A program made the position numbers and the translations under genes. 64,000 nt of DNA from Begonia masoniana (Eukaryota > Streptophyta > Magnoliopsida > Cucurbitales > Begoniaceae): the NCBI GenBank assembly GCA_022432975.1, contig CM039502.1, positions 77,891,181 to 77,955,180 of the forward strand. Reading direction: 5' to 3'. The notes below the pieces were generated by a model. The model saw only the letters and a program-made list of their open reading frames with translations, ran no database searches and was not told the origin of the DNA. Of the stretch, positions 1 to 12,410 are shown piece after piece. Position 1 is the first letter of the stretch; each line of letters opens with the position of its first letter.

Positions 1-480
1 TCTGAGAATTGAAGCTCTAATAAGAGGTAGAAGAAAAAGAAATCACAAATTGCCTACCTAAAAGAACATAATTAACGAAGAAATTCACTAATGCGTGAAC
101 AAAATCTCGCCTAAACAGCAAACAAAAAAAAATCCATAAATCCACAGAAAAACGAACAAAATACCTGCTGAACACAGAAAAAGAGAAGAGAAGGAAGATG
201 AGGACGCGAGACCAAAAGGTAAGAGAATGAAAATCAACCTCGCTCTCCCAAACTCTCTCTGTTTTCTTCAGCCTCCACGATCAGAATCACAATCCAGACC
301 CCATTTGTGGAGGAAGAAAACCTCAATATAAAGAGAGGAAAAGAGAGATTCAAGGAAAGGAATCAGACCCTAATTAATGGGCAGATACTCCCTCCCCAAC
401 TCTTCCCTGCGCTTCCTCCGCGCTCCTCTGTTCAGTTTCCATTTATAGAATCTGCCACCCATTGCAGTAACTGTCCATTT
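1..480 (-). promoter_or_regulatory. Possible promoter and 5'UTR of a gene running off the left edge
   Basis: Read on the minus strand, there is a TATA-like CTATAAATGG (rc of about 439-449) followed downstream by a pyrimidine-rich, stop-containing stretch with CTTTATATTG and CTCTCTCTTTTCC, which looks like a plant 5'UTR and perhaps its first intron. No coding exon is recognisable inside the window. The small plus-strand frame at 307-489 has no family resemblance. Inference only; it could simply be intergenic. Confidence 0.25.
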
Positions 481-811
481 TATAATTAATTATTAATTAA
501 TACAATTAACCCACGACAACGACTTTTTAAGTACAGAATTAAATTTTATTTTGATTATTATTCGAAGTTAATAATAATATATCTTATAATTGGCCTAAAA
601 AACCTTCTGTTTTGCTATAAATGGCTTGTATCTTAATAGGGGAAATTGTGAGAGGCCAATCAAATGCTGGGTCATTTTCTATTCGGAAATAATAATAATA
701 ATAAATGAACATAAATGCAAAAATTCAATGCAAAAGAGGTAAACTTCAATAAAATCCACCCCTCCGCCTCTGCCACTGCTTATGCCTATATTTAATTTTA
801 GTGTAAAATCT
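481..811. other. AT-rich intergenic stretch, nothing recognised
   Basis: AT-rich sequence with a short AAT run near 690-705. No coding frame, RNA gene or repeat structure was seen. It ends where the MULE-type terminal repeat begins. Confidence 0.5.
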
Positions 812-1205
812 AAATTAATCCTTAAAGTATAGGATAATTAACAAAAGCAACCTTCAACTTTTTGTTTTAACAATTCAACCATTGGCTGGTCTTAGGTCAA
901 GAGAATCGGTCCCCGTTCATTTGACAAATTGAGCGTGGACCCGTGCTTTTCAAAGGTGTCCCCGCTCGATTTGTAGGGGAGGAATGGGGACCCATTTGTC
1001 GCCAACGGGTCCCCGTTTGATGCCCTAAATGTGAGGTGGGGACTCGCTGGCGACAAACGGATCCTCATTATGACTTAAAAGACCAAGAACAAGGACTCAT
1101 TCGTCGCGAGCAGGTCCCCATGTTCACTTAAAAATGCGAGAACGAGGACTCGTTCTCGCAAAATGGGTTCTTTGTCTCCGTTTCTATATATAGGATTGGG
1201 GACCC
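812..1205 (+). repeat. Terminal repeat of a MULE-like DNA transposon (left copy)
   Basis: This roughly 390-bp block is rich in the phrase GGGGACCCGTT and variants. It is matched in inverted orientation by 34501-34906: the start AAATTAATCCTTAAAGTAT corresponds to the reverse complement of the right copy's end, and the inner edge CTCCGTTTCTATATATAGG to CTCCGTTTCTATGTGTTGG. Long inverted terminal repeats around a MuDR-type transposase are characteristic of MULEs. The transposase relic follows at 1432. The exact outer edge and its 9-bp target duplication could not be fixed. Confidence 0.6.
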
Positions 1206-1431
1206 ATCTGAATTCCTCTTTCGAAATTTCACCTATCTATTTGATTTTCTGGTCTCCAGCCACAAATGACCGCCCAAATTTGTGCAAATTACTGATTCTA
1301 TATATAGAATCGGTCATTGCAGCCTCCTTTACGGAATCTCTAAACCCCAAATTCCTTAGCCTTAAAGTTCAATAGATGCTTGTTCAAGTAGATTCTTCGA
1401 GTTCAACAAGGAAACAAATTATGATCCCAAC

Positions 1432-4400
1432 ATGAATTGGGATTCCTACTCCACACCTATTTATGGCGACATTCGTGTTTTTGATAACGACAAACAAATA
1501 GAGGTGCATTCGACCTAAAAAAACTATAGATGATGAAGAGCTTCATTCTTTATGCGACTCAGAGGATGATGAATGCGTAAGCAATCCGGTACACGAAGTT
1601 TGTGGGATTGGTTTTTATTTGGGTAAAAAATACAATTCTTTAAAAGAAACTAGAGAAGAAATTGTTGCATATGCATTGAATAATGGTTATGGTGTGAAAT
1701 TTAGTAAAAGTGATTCTAAGCGAGTGACGGCAATTTGTGAAGACAGTTGTGAATGGCGATTGCATGTTTAAATATGCAAAATGAGCTTACGTTTCAAATA
1801 AAGATTTTCAATGACATTCACAAATGTTCGTATAAAATTGAAAATCGACACGTTACAGCGAAAATGGTGGCAAATCATTATTTATACAAGTTTAAAAGTC
1901 ATCTGACATGTGATGTTTCTTCCATTATTGAAACGATGAGGAAGAATTTGAACGTCAATATCACACCAAGTCTTGCTAGAAGGGCAAGAAGTGAAGCCCG
2001 AAAAATGAATGAAGACTTTGGTAACAAACAATACAAGTTATTATGGTCATATGCAAAAGAAATTCGTAGATCGAATCCGGGCAGCACCATGGGTGTTCAA
2101 TGCGATTTGATGGTTGATGGTAGGGTTGTATTTGAAAGAACGTACATGTGTATGGCTGCCTACAAGATGAGGTTGTTTCAGTGTGGTAAACCAATTATCT
2201 GTTTGGATGGTTATCATCTTAAAGGATCGTATCCAAGAACAATTACTTACAACGTCAACATCGATGGCAACGATGAAATTTATTCTATTGTTATTGTAGT
2301 TGTCGAATCAGAATATAAAAACTCTTGGAAGTGGTTTCTGGAGCAATTGATGAGAGACATAGACATTGAGACAGGACGAGGCAGGACATTTATTTTGGAT
2401 CGACAAAAGGCATAGTTCATTTGCGTTTATTTATATTTTGTATGGTCATAACTTTTTTTTCTAATTACGTTATTCCTTCAAATATTAGGGGTTGTTGCAC
2501 ACTGTGACTAAGTCATTACCGTCAGCAGATCAACACTACTGTATCAAACATATGTATGCAAATTTTAAGAAAAAGTGTTAGGATCAAGGCCTCGATAACG
2601 ACCTATGCTAGCGGAAGACTTGGTTTAAAGAAGAGAAAACGAGTGTTGGACGAGCACTGGACAGACGCATAGAACAGACGCGAAAATAGGGGCGAACAAA
2701 GCAGAATTGCAGGGACGAAAAATGGAGATAGAGGCGAAGTGGGTGCTATGCATTACTAGGTGTAATTACCTTAGCATGCAGCAGAAGAACGCCGATGGCT
2801 GAGGGATTCCTTGCCGGATGTTTGGTCGCTAAACAGCGCCAACGGAGAATGCAGCTTCTCGGGAGAAGCTTGCTCCAACGAAGGGAAGATGCCCCTTTTG
2901 CTCATGTTTTTCCTTTAGAAAAGACTGACGGGGAATGAGAGATGGTTTGGTGAAGACCTGCTGGCCCAGAAGCAACTGTGCTTTGGGTGAGAAGTTCGTC
3001 CTTGCCATCAACGAATTCACAGCGAAGGGAACAAAAGGTTTCGCCACCTTTCCTCTTTCTAGCTCCTGTCAGAGAGGAACAAAAGGTGACTGAGAATTCC
3101 TCCAAGCAACCTTTGAGCTCGAGGAACACTTTGGCGAAGCCATCCAGGTGCCAAGCACTGGCTAAACGCCGAGACACTCTCTCATAGAGCACTCGAAGAT
3201 GAAGAACAACTTCAATCTATTTCCAAATATTCAGTTAAACATAACTTTGGCTTAACTGATACAATGCTACAGGAGAAGCTTAAATAAGCAGAAAGGAGAT
3301 CGGAGCTTTCGGGCGAAGAAAGCTGAAGAAGATGACCGTTGTAGAAGTAGCCGTTGGAGGTGAACCGGGTTGGGTGAACTGGTTGAAGGCTGCTGGTGGT
3401 TTCCCTGCTCGCGTTCCTTGCGGGGCGCTGCCTGGTGCGTGCGCTGCTTGTCGGTGCTGGCGCTGCCTTGGTTGCTGATGTCAGCTCGCTGTTCAATGAA
3501 ATGCCTTAAAGAAGACAGCTTCTTGCTCCTTGCTTTTGACCTTTTCAAGCTCTTTCAAAGATTATTACAAATATACATTCTAAAAACACAAAGCTAAAGT
3601 TTGCCAAATAATTCAAAAAGGCTAAGTTTGCCAAATGCTAAAAGTTTCCTAACAACATAAAGCAAATAAAAGCTCGGTTACATAATTTGATAAGGGAAGA
3701 CAAATTCTCTCTTTAAGTATCCAACCCAAGCTTTAAAGATACCTGCAACACTAGCAAATTTATTAGAACACAAAAAGCTCGATCAAGGGTTAGGCCGAGT
3801 TTGATGATCGTTGATCCAGGGCATATCAAAAAGTTTCGAGGGAAAGTGTAAATATGCGATGTGGAATGCAGCAAGAGCAACTACAGCTCCTCACTTTGAT
3901 AGAAATAAGAAATTTATTTTTGATTGACCAGGCTGCGCACAGATATCTCAGTCAATTTCCTCTGAGTTGTTAGCCGACTCATGGTTTCTCATCAATCCCA
4001 AAGTGCAACATGACATTGAACAATCTCAGTGAGTCATCAATGTACTTCTATTACCTGTCAGTGACAAACCGATAGTGTCAATATTCAAGATGATCATAAA
4101 GTGCTTGATGTCTCGGATTGTAAGAAGGCATCAAAAGATGGCTGAGTTGACAGATGTTTTGTGTCCCAAGATAAGAAAAAAACTTACAAAGCTAGAATGT
4201 GCGACCCGAAATTGGAGCTTTACTTTTGCAGGAGATGCTCGATTTAAGGTTAGCAACGACAACGAACAATATATTATCGATTTGCATAGATGTGTGTGCA
4301 ACTATTACAAGTTAGAGCTTACTGAAATCTCGTGTGTCCATATCATTTCGTGTATGCATTTCATAAGAGTTTCAGTAGAGAATTATGTGCATCAATTCTA

Positions 4401-4539
4401 TCATCGAGAGATTTATATAAATATGTACTCACACTACATTTATCCGCTTAGTGCCCCAGACATGTGGCCCGAAGTACATATGAGTGAAATTTTTCTACCG
4501 CTAGTAAAGTACCAACCAGGAAGGCTGAAGAAAAAATGA
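1432..4539 (+). pseudogene. MULE (MuDR family) transposase, broken and interrupted
   Basis: Pieces of a Mutator-like transposase lie in order on the plus strand. About 1530-1770 encodes the N-terminal MuDR domain, ending in CEDSCEWRLHV. A frameshift near 1770 leads into an open stretch (1753-2415) with the catalytic-core motifs DGYHLKG (first Asp) and FILDRQKA (second Asp). GLLHTVTKSLP and YANFKKK continue to 2575, and the frame resumes at 3834 with FRGKCKYAMWNAARA. NNLSES near 4020 would hold the catalytic Glu. The open stretch 4075-4539 carries a SWIM-like zinc finger (CVC...CVHIISCMHF). The gap 2576-3827 is a separate insertion. Frameshifts, in-frame stops and the insertion make this non-functional. 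Confidence 0.8.
2576..3827. mobile_element. 1.25-kb non-autonomous insertion inside the MULE transposase
   Basis: The insert begins TGTTAGGATCAAGG and ends GATCCAGGGCATATC, with AAAAAG on both sides (2570-2575 and 3828-3833) as a probable 5-6 bp target duplication. Removing it with one duplication copy rejoins the codons for NFKKK and FRGKCKY in frame, which fits the MULE family. The ends share an imperfect inverted GGATCAA. Open frames inside (for example 3370-3597 and 3212-3496) resemble no known protein. The class is not settled: a TRIM-like LTR derivative or another non-autonomous element is possible. Confidence 0.6.
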
Positions 4540-4956
4540 GTGCAGGATGTGGATGAGCCCCAAACCTCAATTAGTATGAAGAACTCCACAATGAAGATGT
4601 CGGCGTCTGGGGCATAATTGTTGAACTTATCGAGAATTTTCTTCCACTTCAGGCGCTACTTCTGCTTCAGTTGATGTTGCTGATGACATTTATGACTTTC
4701 TACACTGGTGTCGACAGGCAAGTAAGTGGTTCGATTCCAATATAGTTCCAAATATTGTATCAATAATTACGTTCTAATATAGTTTTCTTGTTTTGTGCAA
4801 GAGTCATCTACGCATGGGCGATGCAGTGGTTTCTGGCCACCGTGGTAGTGACTGTTTTGTTTTTGTTCTTTTTGTAAATGGAGTGATTTATGTGACTGTT
4901 GTAATTTTTTATGTAATTGTGACAAGTTTATGGCTCTTCTCGTTCATATAATTTAC
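4540..4956 (+). other. MULE tail, non-coding
   Basis: The stretch follows the SWIM-finger frame directly and reads as decayed 3' transposase or UTR sequence (for example VDVADDIYDFLHWCRQAS near 4665-4725). It ends abruptly at the first minisatellite cap. No other feature was seen. Confidence 0.4.
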
Positions 4957-7900
4957 AAAGCAAAGTAAAGCAATCGGTATACAGTTTAAATGACCCTTCG
5001 GTATACAGTTTAAATGACCCTTCGGTATACAGTTTAAATGACCCTTCGGTATACAGTTTAAATGACCCTTCGGTATACAGTTTAAATGACCCTTCGGTAT
5101 ACAGTTTAAATGACCCTTCGGTATACAGTTTAAATGACCCTTCGGTATACAGTTTAAATGACCCTTCGGTATACAGTTTAAATGACCCTTCGGTATACAG
5201 TTTAAATGACCCTTCGGTATACAGTTTAAATGACCCTTCGGTATACAGTTTATAGCAAAGCAAAGCAAAGCAAAGCAAAGCAAAGCAAAGCAAAGCAAAG
5301 CAAAGCAAAGCAAAGCAAAGCAAAGCAAAGTAAAGCAATCGGTATACAGTTTAAATGACCCTTCGGTATACAGTTTAAATGACCCTTCGGTATACAGTTT
5401 AAATGACCCTTCGGTATACAGTTTAAATGACCCTTCGGTATACAGTTTAAATGACCCTTCGGTATACAGTTTAAATGACCCTTCGGTATACAGTTTAAAT
5501 GACCCTTCGGTATACAGTTTAAATGACCCTTCGGTATACAGTTTAAATGACCCTTCGGTATACAGTTTAAATGACCCTTCGGTATACAGTTTAAATGACC
5601 CTTCGGTATACAGTTTAAATGACCCTTCGGTATACAGTTTAAATGACCCTTCGGTATACAGTTTAAATGACCCTTCGGTATACAGTTTAAATGACCCTTC
5701 GGTATACAGTTTAAATGACCCTTCGGTATACAGTTTAAATGACCCTTCGGTATACAGTTTAAATGACCCTTCGGTATACAGTTTAAATGACCCTTCGGTA
5801 TACAGTTTAAATGACCCTTCGGTATACAGTTTAAATGACCCTTCGGTATACAGTTTAAATGACCCTTCGGTATACAGTTTAAATGACCCTTCGGTATACA
5901 GTTTAAATGACCCTTCGGTATACAGTTTAAATGACCCTTCGGTATACAGTTTAAATGACCCTTCGGTATACAGTTTAAATGACCCTTCGGTATACAGTTT
6001 AAATGACCCTTCGGTATACAGTTTAAATGACCCTTCGGTATACAGTTTAAATGACCCTTCGGTATACAGTTTAAATGACCCTTCGGTATACAGTTTAAAT
6101 GACCCTTCGGTATACAGTTTAAATGACCCTTCGGTATACAGTTTAAATGACCCTTCGGTATACAGTTTAAATGACCCTTCGGTATACAGTTTAAATGACC
6201 CTTCGGTATACAGTTTAAATGACCCTTCGGTATACAGTTTAAATGACCCTTCGGTATACAGTTTAAATGACCCTTCGGTATACAGTTTAAATGACCCTTC
6301 GGTATACAGTTTAAATGACCCTTCGGTATACAGTTTAAATGACCCTTCGGTATACAGTTTAAATGACCCTTCGGTATACAGTTTAAATGACCCTTCGGTA
6401 TACAGTTTAAATGACCCTTCGGTATACAGTTTAAATGACCCTTCGGTATACAGTTTAAATGACCCTTCGGTATACAGTTTAAATGACCCTTCGGTATACA
6501 GTTTAAATGACCCTTCGGTATACAGTTTAAATGACCCTTCGGTATACAGTTTAAATGACCCTTCGGTATACAGTTTAAATGACCCTTCGGTATACAGTTT
6601 AAATGACCCTTCGGTATACAGTTTAAATGACCCTTCGGTATACAGTTTAAATGACCCTTCGGTATACAGTTTAAATGACCCTTCGGTATACAGTTTAAAT
6701 GACCCTTCGGTATACAGTTTAAATGACCCTTCGGTATACAGTTTAAATGACCCTTCGGTATACAGTTTAAATGACCCTTCGGTATACAGTTTAAATGACC
6801 CTTCGGTATACAGTTTAAATGACCCTTCGGTATACAGTTTAAATGACCCTTCGGTATACAGTTTAAATGACCCTTCGGTATACAGTTTAAATGACCCTTC
6901 GGTATACAGTTTAAATGACCCTTCGGTATACAGTTTAAATGACCCTTCGGTATACAGTTTAAATGACCCTTCGGTATACAGTTTAAATGACCCTTCGGTA
7001 TACAGTTTAAATGACCCTTCGGTATACAGTTTAAATGACCCTTCGGTATACAGTTTAAATGACCCTTCGGTATACAGTTTAAATGACCCTTCGGTATACA
7101 GTTTAAATGACCCTTCGGTATACAGTTTAAATGACCCTTCGGTATACAGTTTAAATGACCCTTCGGTATACAGTTTAAATGACCCTTCGGTATACAGTTT
7201 AAATGACCCTTCGGTATACAGTTTAAATGACCCTTCGGTATACAGTTTAAATGACCCTTCGGTATACAGTTTAAATGACCCTTCGGTATACAGTTTAAAT
7301 GACCCTTCGGTATACAGTTTAAATGACCCTTCGGTATACAGTTTAAATGACCCTTCGGTATACAGTTTATAGCAAAGCAAAGCAAAGCAAAGCAAAGTAA
7401 AGCAATCGGTATACAGTTTAAATGACCCTTCGGTATACAGTTTAAATGACCCTTCGGTATACAGTTTAAATGACCCTTCGGTATACAGTTTAAATGACCC
7501 TTCGGTATACAGTTTAAATGACCCTTCGGTATACAGTTTAAATGACCCTTCGGTATACAGTTTAAATGACCCTTCGGTATACAGTTTAAATGACCCTTCG
7601 GTATACAGTTTAAATGACCCTTCGGTATACAGTTTAAATGACCCTTCGGTATACAGTTTAAATGACCCTTCGGTATACAGTTTATAGCAAAGCAAAGTAA
7701 AGCAATCGGTATACAGTTTATAGCAAAGCAAAGTAAAGCAATCGGTATACAGTTTATAGCAAAGCAAAGTAAAGCAATCGGTATACAGTTTATAGCAAAG
7801 CAAAGCAAAGCAAAGTAAAGCAATCGGTATACAGTTTAAATGACCCTTCGGTATACAGTTTAAATGACCCTTCGGTATACAGTTTAAATGACCCTTCGGT

Positions 7901-10900
7901 ATACAGTTTATAGCAAAGCAAAGTAAAGCAATCGGTATACAGTTTAAATGACCCTTCGGTATACAGTTTAAATGACCCTTCGGTATACAGTTTAAATGAC
8001 CCTTCGGTATACAGTTTAAATGACCCTTCGGTATACAGTTTAAATGACCCTTCGGTATACAGTTTAAATGACCCTTCGGTATACAGTTTAAATGACCCTT
8101 CGGTATACAGTTTAAATGACCCTTCGGTATACAGTTTAAATGACCCTTCGGTATACAGTTTAAATGACCCTTCGGTATACAGTTTAAATGACCCTTCGGT
8201 ATACAGTTTAAATGACCCTTCGGTATACAGTTTAAATGACCCTTCGGTATACAGTTTAAATGACCCTTCGGTATACAGTTTAAATGACCCTTCGGTATAC
8301 AGTTTAAATGACCCTTCGGTATACAGTTTAAATGACCCTTCGGTATACAGTTTAAATGACCCTTCGGTATACAGTTTAAATGACCCTTCGGTATACAGTT
8401 TAAATGACCCTTCGGTATACAGTTTAAATGACCCTTCGGTATACAGTTTAAATGACCCTTCGGTATACAGTTTAAATGACCCTTCGGTATACAGTTTAAA
8501 TGACCCTTCGGTATACAGTTTAAATGACCCTTCGGTATACAGTTTAAATGACCCTTCGGTATACAGTTTAAATGACCCTTCGGTATACAGTTTAAATGAC
8601 CCTTCGGTATACAGTTTAAATGACCCTTCGGTATACAGTTTAAATGACCCTTCGGTATACAGTTTAAATGACCCTTCGGTATACAGTTTAAATGACCCTT
8701 CGGTATACAGTTTAAATGACCCTTCGGTATACAGTTTAAATGACCCTTCGGTATACAGTTTATAGCAAAGCAAAGTAAAGCAATCGGTATACAGTTTAAA
8801 TGACCCTTCGGTATACAGTTTAAATGACCCTTCGGTATACAGTTTAAATGACCCTTCGGTATACAGTTTAAATGACCCTTCGGTATACAGTTTAAATGAC
8901 CCTTCGGTATACAGTTTAAATGACCCTTCGGTATACAGTTTAAATGACCCTTCGGTATACAGTTTATAGCAAAGCAAAGTAAAGCAATCGGTATACAGTT
9001 TAAATGACCCTTCGGTATACAGTTTAAATGACCCTTCGGTATACAGTTTAAATGACCCTTCGGTATACAGTTTATAGCAAAGCAAAGTAAAGCAATCGGT
9101 ATACAGTTTAAATGACCCTTCGGTATACAGTTTAAATGACCCTTCGGTATACAGTTTAAATGACCCTTCGGTATACAGTTTAAATGACCCTTCGGTATAC
9201 AGTTTAAATGACCCTTCGGTATACAGTTTATAGCAAAGCAAAGTAAAGCAATCGGTATACAGTTTAAATGACCCTTCGGTATACAGTTTATAGCAAAGCA
9301 AAGTAAAGCAATCGGTATACAGTTTAAATGACCCTTCGGTATACAGTTTAAATGACCCTTCGGTATACAGTTTAAATGACCCTTCGGTATACAGTTTATA
9401 GCAAAGCAAAGTAAAGCAATCGGTATACAGTTTAAATGACCCTTCGGTATACAGTTTAAATGACCCTTCGGTATACAGTTTATAGCAAAGCAAAGTAAAG
9501 CAATCGGTATACAGTTTATAGCAAAGCAAAGTAAAGCAATCGGTATACAGTTTAAATGACCCTTCGGTATACAGTTTAAATGACCCTTCGGTATACAGTT
9601 TAAATGACCCTTCGGTATACAGTTTATAGCAAAGCAAAGCAAAGCAAAGCAAAGCAAAGTAAAGCAATCGGTATACAGTTTATAGCAAAGCAAAGTAAAG
9701 CAATCGGTATACAGTTTATAGCAAAGCAAAGCAAAGCAAAGCAAAGTAAAGCAATCGGTATACAGTTTAAATGACCCTTCGGTATACAGTTTAAATGACC
9801 CTTCGGTATACAGTTTAAATGACCCTTCGGTATACAGTTTATAGCAAAGCAAAGTAAAGCAATCGGTATACAGTTTATAGCAAAGCAAAGTAAAGCAATC
9901 GGTATACAGTTTATAGCAAAGCAAAGTAAAGCAATCGGTATACAGTTTATAGCAAAGCAAAGCAAAGCAAAGCAAAGCAAAGCAAAGCAAAGCAAAGTAA
10001 AGCAATCGGTATACAGTTTAAATGACCCTTCGGTATACAGTTTAAATGACCCTTCGGTATACAGTTTATAGCAAAGCAAAGTAAAGCAATCGGTATACAG
10101 TTTAAATGACCCTTCGGTATACAGTTTAAATGACCCTTCGGTATACAGTTTAAATGACCCTTCGGTATACAGTTTATAGCAAAGCAAAGTAAAGCAATCG
10201 GTATACAGTTTATAGCAAAGCAAAGTAAAGCAATCGGTATACAGTTTATAGCAAAGCAAAGTAAAGCAATCGGTATACAGTTTAAATGACCCTTCGGTAT
10301 ACAGTTTAAATGACCCTTCGGTATACAGTTTATAGCAAAGCAAAGTAAAGCAATCGGTATACAGTTTAAATGACCCTTCGGTATACAGTTTAAATGACCC
10401 TTCGGTATACAGTTTATAGCAAAGCAAAGTAAAGCAATCGGTATACAGTTTAAATGACCCTTCGGTATACAGTTTAAATGACCCTTCGGTATACAGTTTA
10501 AATGACCCTTCGGTATACAGTTTAAATGACCCTTCGGTATACAGTTTAAATGACCCTTCGGTATACAGTTTAAATGACCCTTCGGTATACAGTTTAAATG
10601 ACCCTTCGGTATACAGTTTAAATGACCCTTCGGTATACAGTTTAAATGACCCTTCGGTATACAGTTTAAATGACCCTTCGGTATACAGTTTATAGCAAAG
10701 CAAAGTAAAGCAATCGGTATACAGTTTAAATGACCCTTCGGTATACAGTTTAAATGACCCTTCGGTATACAGTTTATAGCAAAGCAAAGTAAAGCAATCG
10801 GTATACAGTTTAAATGACCCTTCGGTATACAGTTTAAATGACCCTTCGGTATACAGTTTAAATGACCCTTCGGTATACAGTTTAAATGACCCTTCGGTAT

Positions 10901-12410
10901 ACAGTTTAAATGACCCTTCGGTATACAGTTTAAATGACCCTTCGGTATACAGTTTAAATGACCCTTCGGTATACAGTTTAAATGACCCTTCGGTATACAG
11001 TTTAAATGACCCTTCGGTATACAGTTTAAATGACCCTTCGGTATACAGTTTAAATGACCCTTCGGTATACAGTTTAAATGACCCTTCGGTATACAGTTTA
11101 AATGACCCTTCGGTATACAGTTTAAATGACCCTTCGGTATACAGTTTAAATGACCCTTCGGTATACAGTTTAAATGACCCTTCGGTATACAGTTTAAATG
11201 ACCCTTCGGTATACAGTTTAAATGACCCTTCGGTATACAGTTTAAATGACCCTTCGGTATACAGTTTATAGCAAAGCAAAGTAAAGCAATCGGTATACAG
11301 TTTATAGCAAAGCAAAGTAAAGCAATCGGTATACAGTTTAAATGACCCTTCGGTATACAGTTTAAATGACCCTTCGGTATACAGTTTAAATGACCCTTCG
11401 GTATACAGTTTAAATGACCCTTCGGTATACAGTTTAAATGACCCTTCGGTATACAGTTTAAATGACCCTTCGGTATACAGTTTAAATGACCCTTCGGTAT
11501 ACAGTTTAAATGACCCTTCGGTATACAGTTTAAATGACCCTTCGGTATACAGTTTAAATGACCCTTCGGTATACAGTTTAAATGACCCTTCGGTATACAG
11601 TTTAAATGACCCTTCGGTATACAGTTTATAGCAAAGCAAAGTAAAGCAATCGGTATACAGTTTAAATGACCCTTCGGTATACAGTTTAAATGACCCTTCG
11701 GTATACAGTTTAAATGACCCTTCGGTATACAGTTTAAATGACCCTTCGGTATACAGTTTAAATGACCCTTCGGTATACAGTTTAAATGACCCTTCGGTAT
11801 ACAGTTTAAATGACCCTTCGGTATACAGTTTAAATGACCCTTCGGTATACAGTTTAAATGACCCTTCGGTATACAGTTTAAATGACCCTTCGGTATACAG
11901 TTTATAGCAAAGCAAAGTAAAGCAATCGGTATACAGTTTAAATGACCCTTCGGTATACAGTTTAAATGACCCTTCGGTATACAGTTTAAATGACCCTTCG
12001 GTATACAGTTTAAATGACCCTTCGGTATACAGTTTAAATGACCCTTCGGTATACAGTTTAAATGACCCTTCGGTATACAGTTTAAATGACCCTTCGGTAT
12101 ACAGTTTAAATGACCCTTCGGTATACAGTTTAAATGACCCTTCGGTATACAGTTTAAATGACCCTTCGGTATACAGTTTAAATGACCCTTCGGTATACAG
12201 TTTAAATGACCCTTCGGTATACAGTTTAAATGACCCTTCGGTATACAGTTTAAATGACCCTTCGGTATACAGTTTAAATGACCCTTCGGTATACAGTTTA
12301 AATGACCCTTCGGTATACAGTTTAAATGACCCTTCGGTATACAGTTTAAATGACCCTTCGGTATACAGTTTAAATGACCCTTCGGTATACAGTTTAAATG
12401 ACCCTTCGGT
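4957..12410. repeat. 7.45-kb minisatellite array 1 (24-bp and 36-bp units)
   Basis: The basic unit is 24 bp (for example 4975-4998, starting CGGTATACAG and ending GACCCTT), present about 260 times. It is interspersed with about 34 units of a 36-bp variant (for example 7707-7742) in which the second half is replaced by AGCAAAGCAAAGTAAAGCAAT. In a few places the GCAAA pentamer is expanded (5255-5330, 9957-9997). Copies are essentially identical by eye. Because 24, 36 and 15 are multiples of three, the minus strand shows enormous open frames (up to 4909-10005) repeating KLYTEGSF or NCIPKGHL; these are by-products, not genes. The same units occur in a gypsy LTR at 22726-23142. Confidence 0.97.

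Noticed and set aside
1163..1375. 70-aa frame at the inner edge of the MULE terminal repeat
   Set aside because: Lies partly in the terminal repeat and shows no domain.
4957..12410. CRISPR array
   Set aside because: Repeats are contiguous or separated by another identical repeat, with no unique spacers, in a plant nuclear context.
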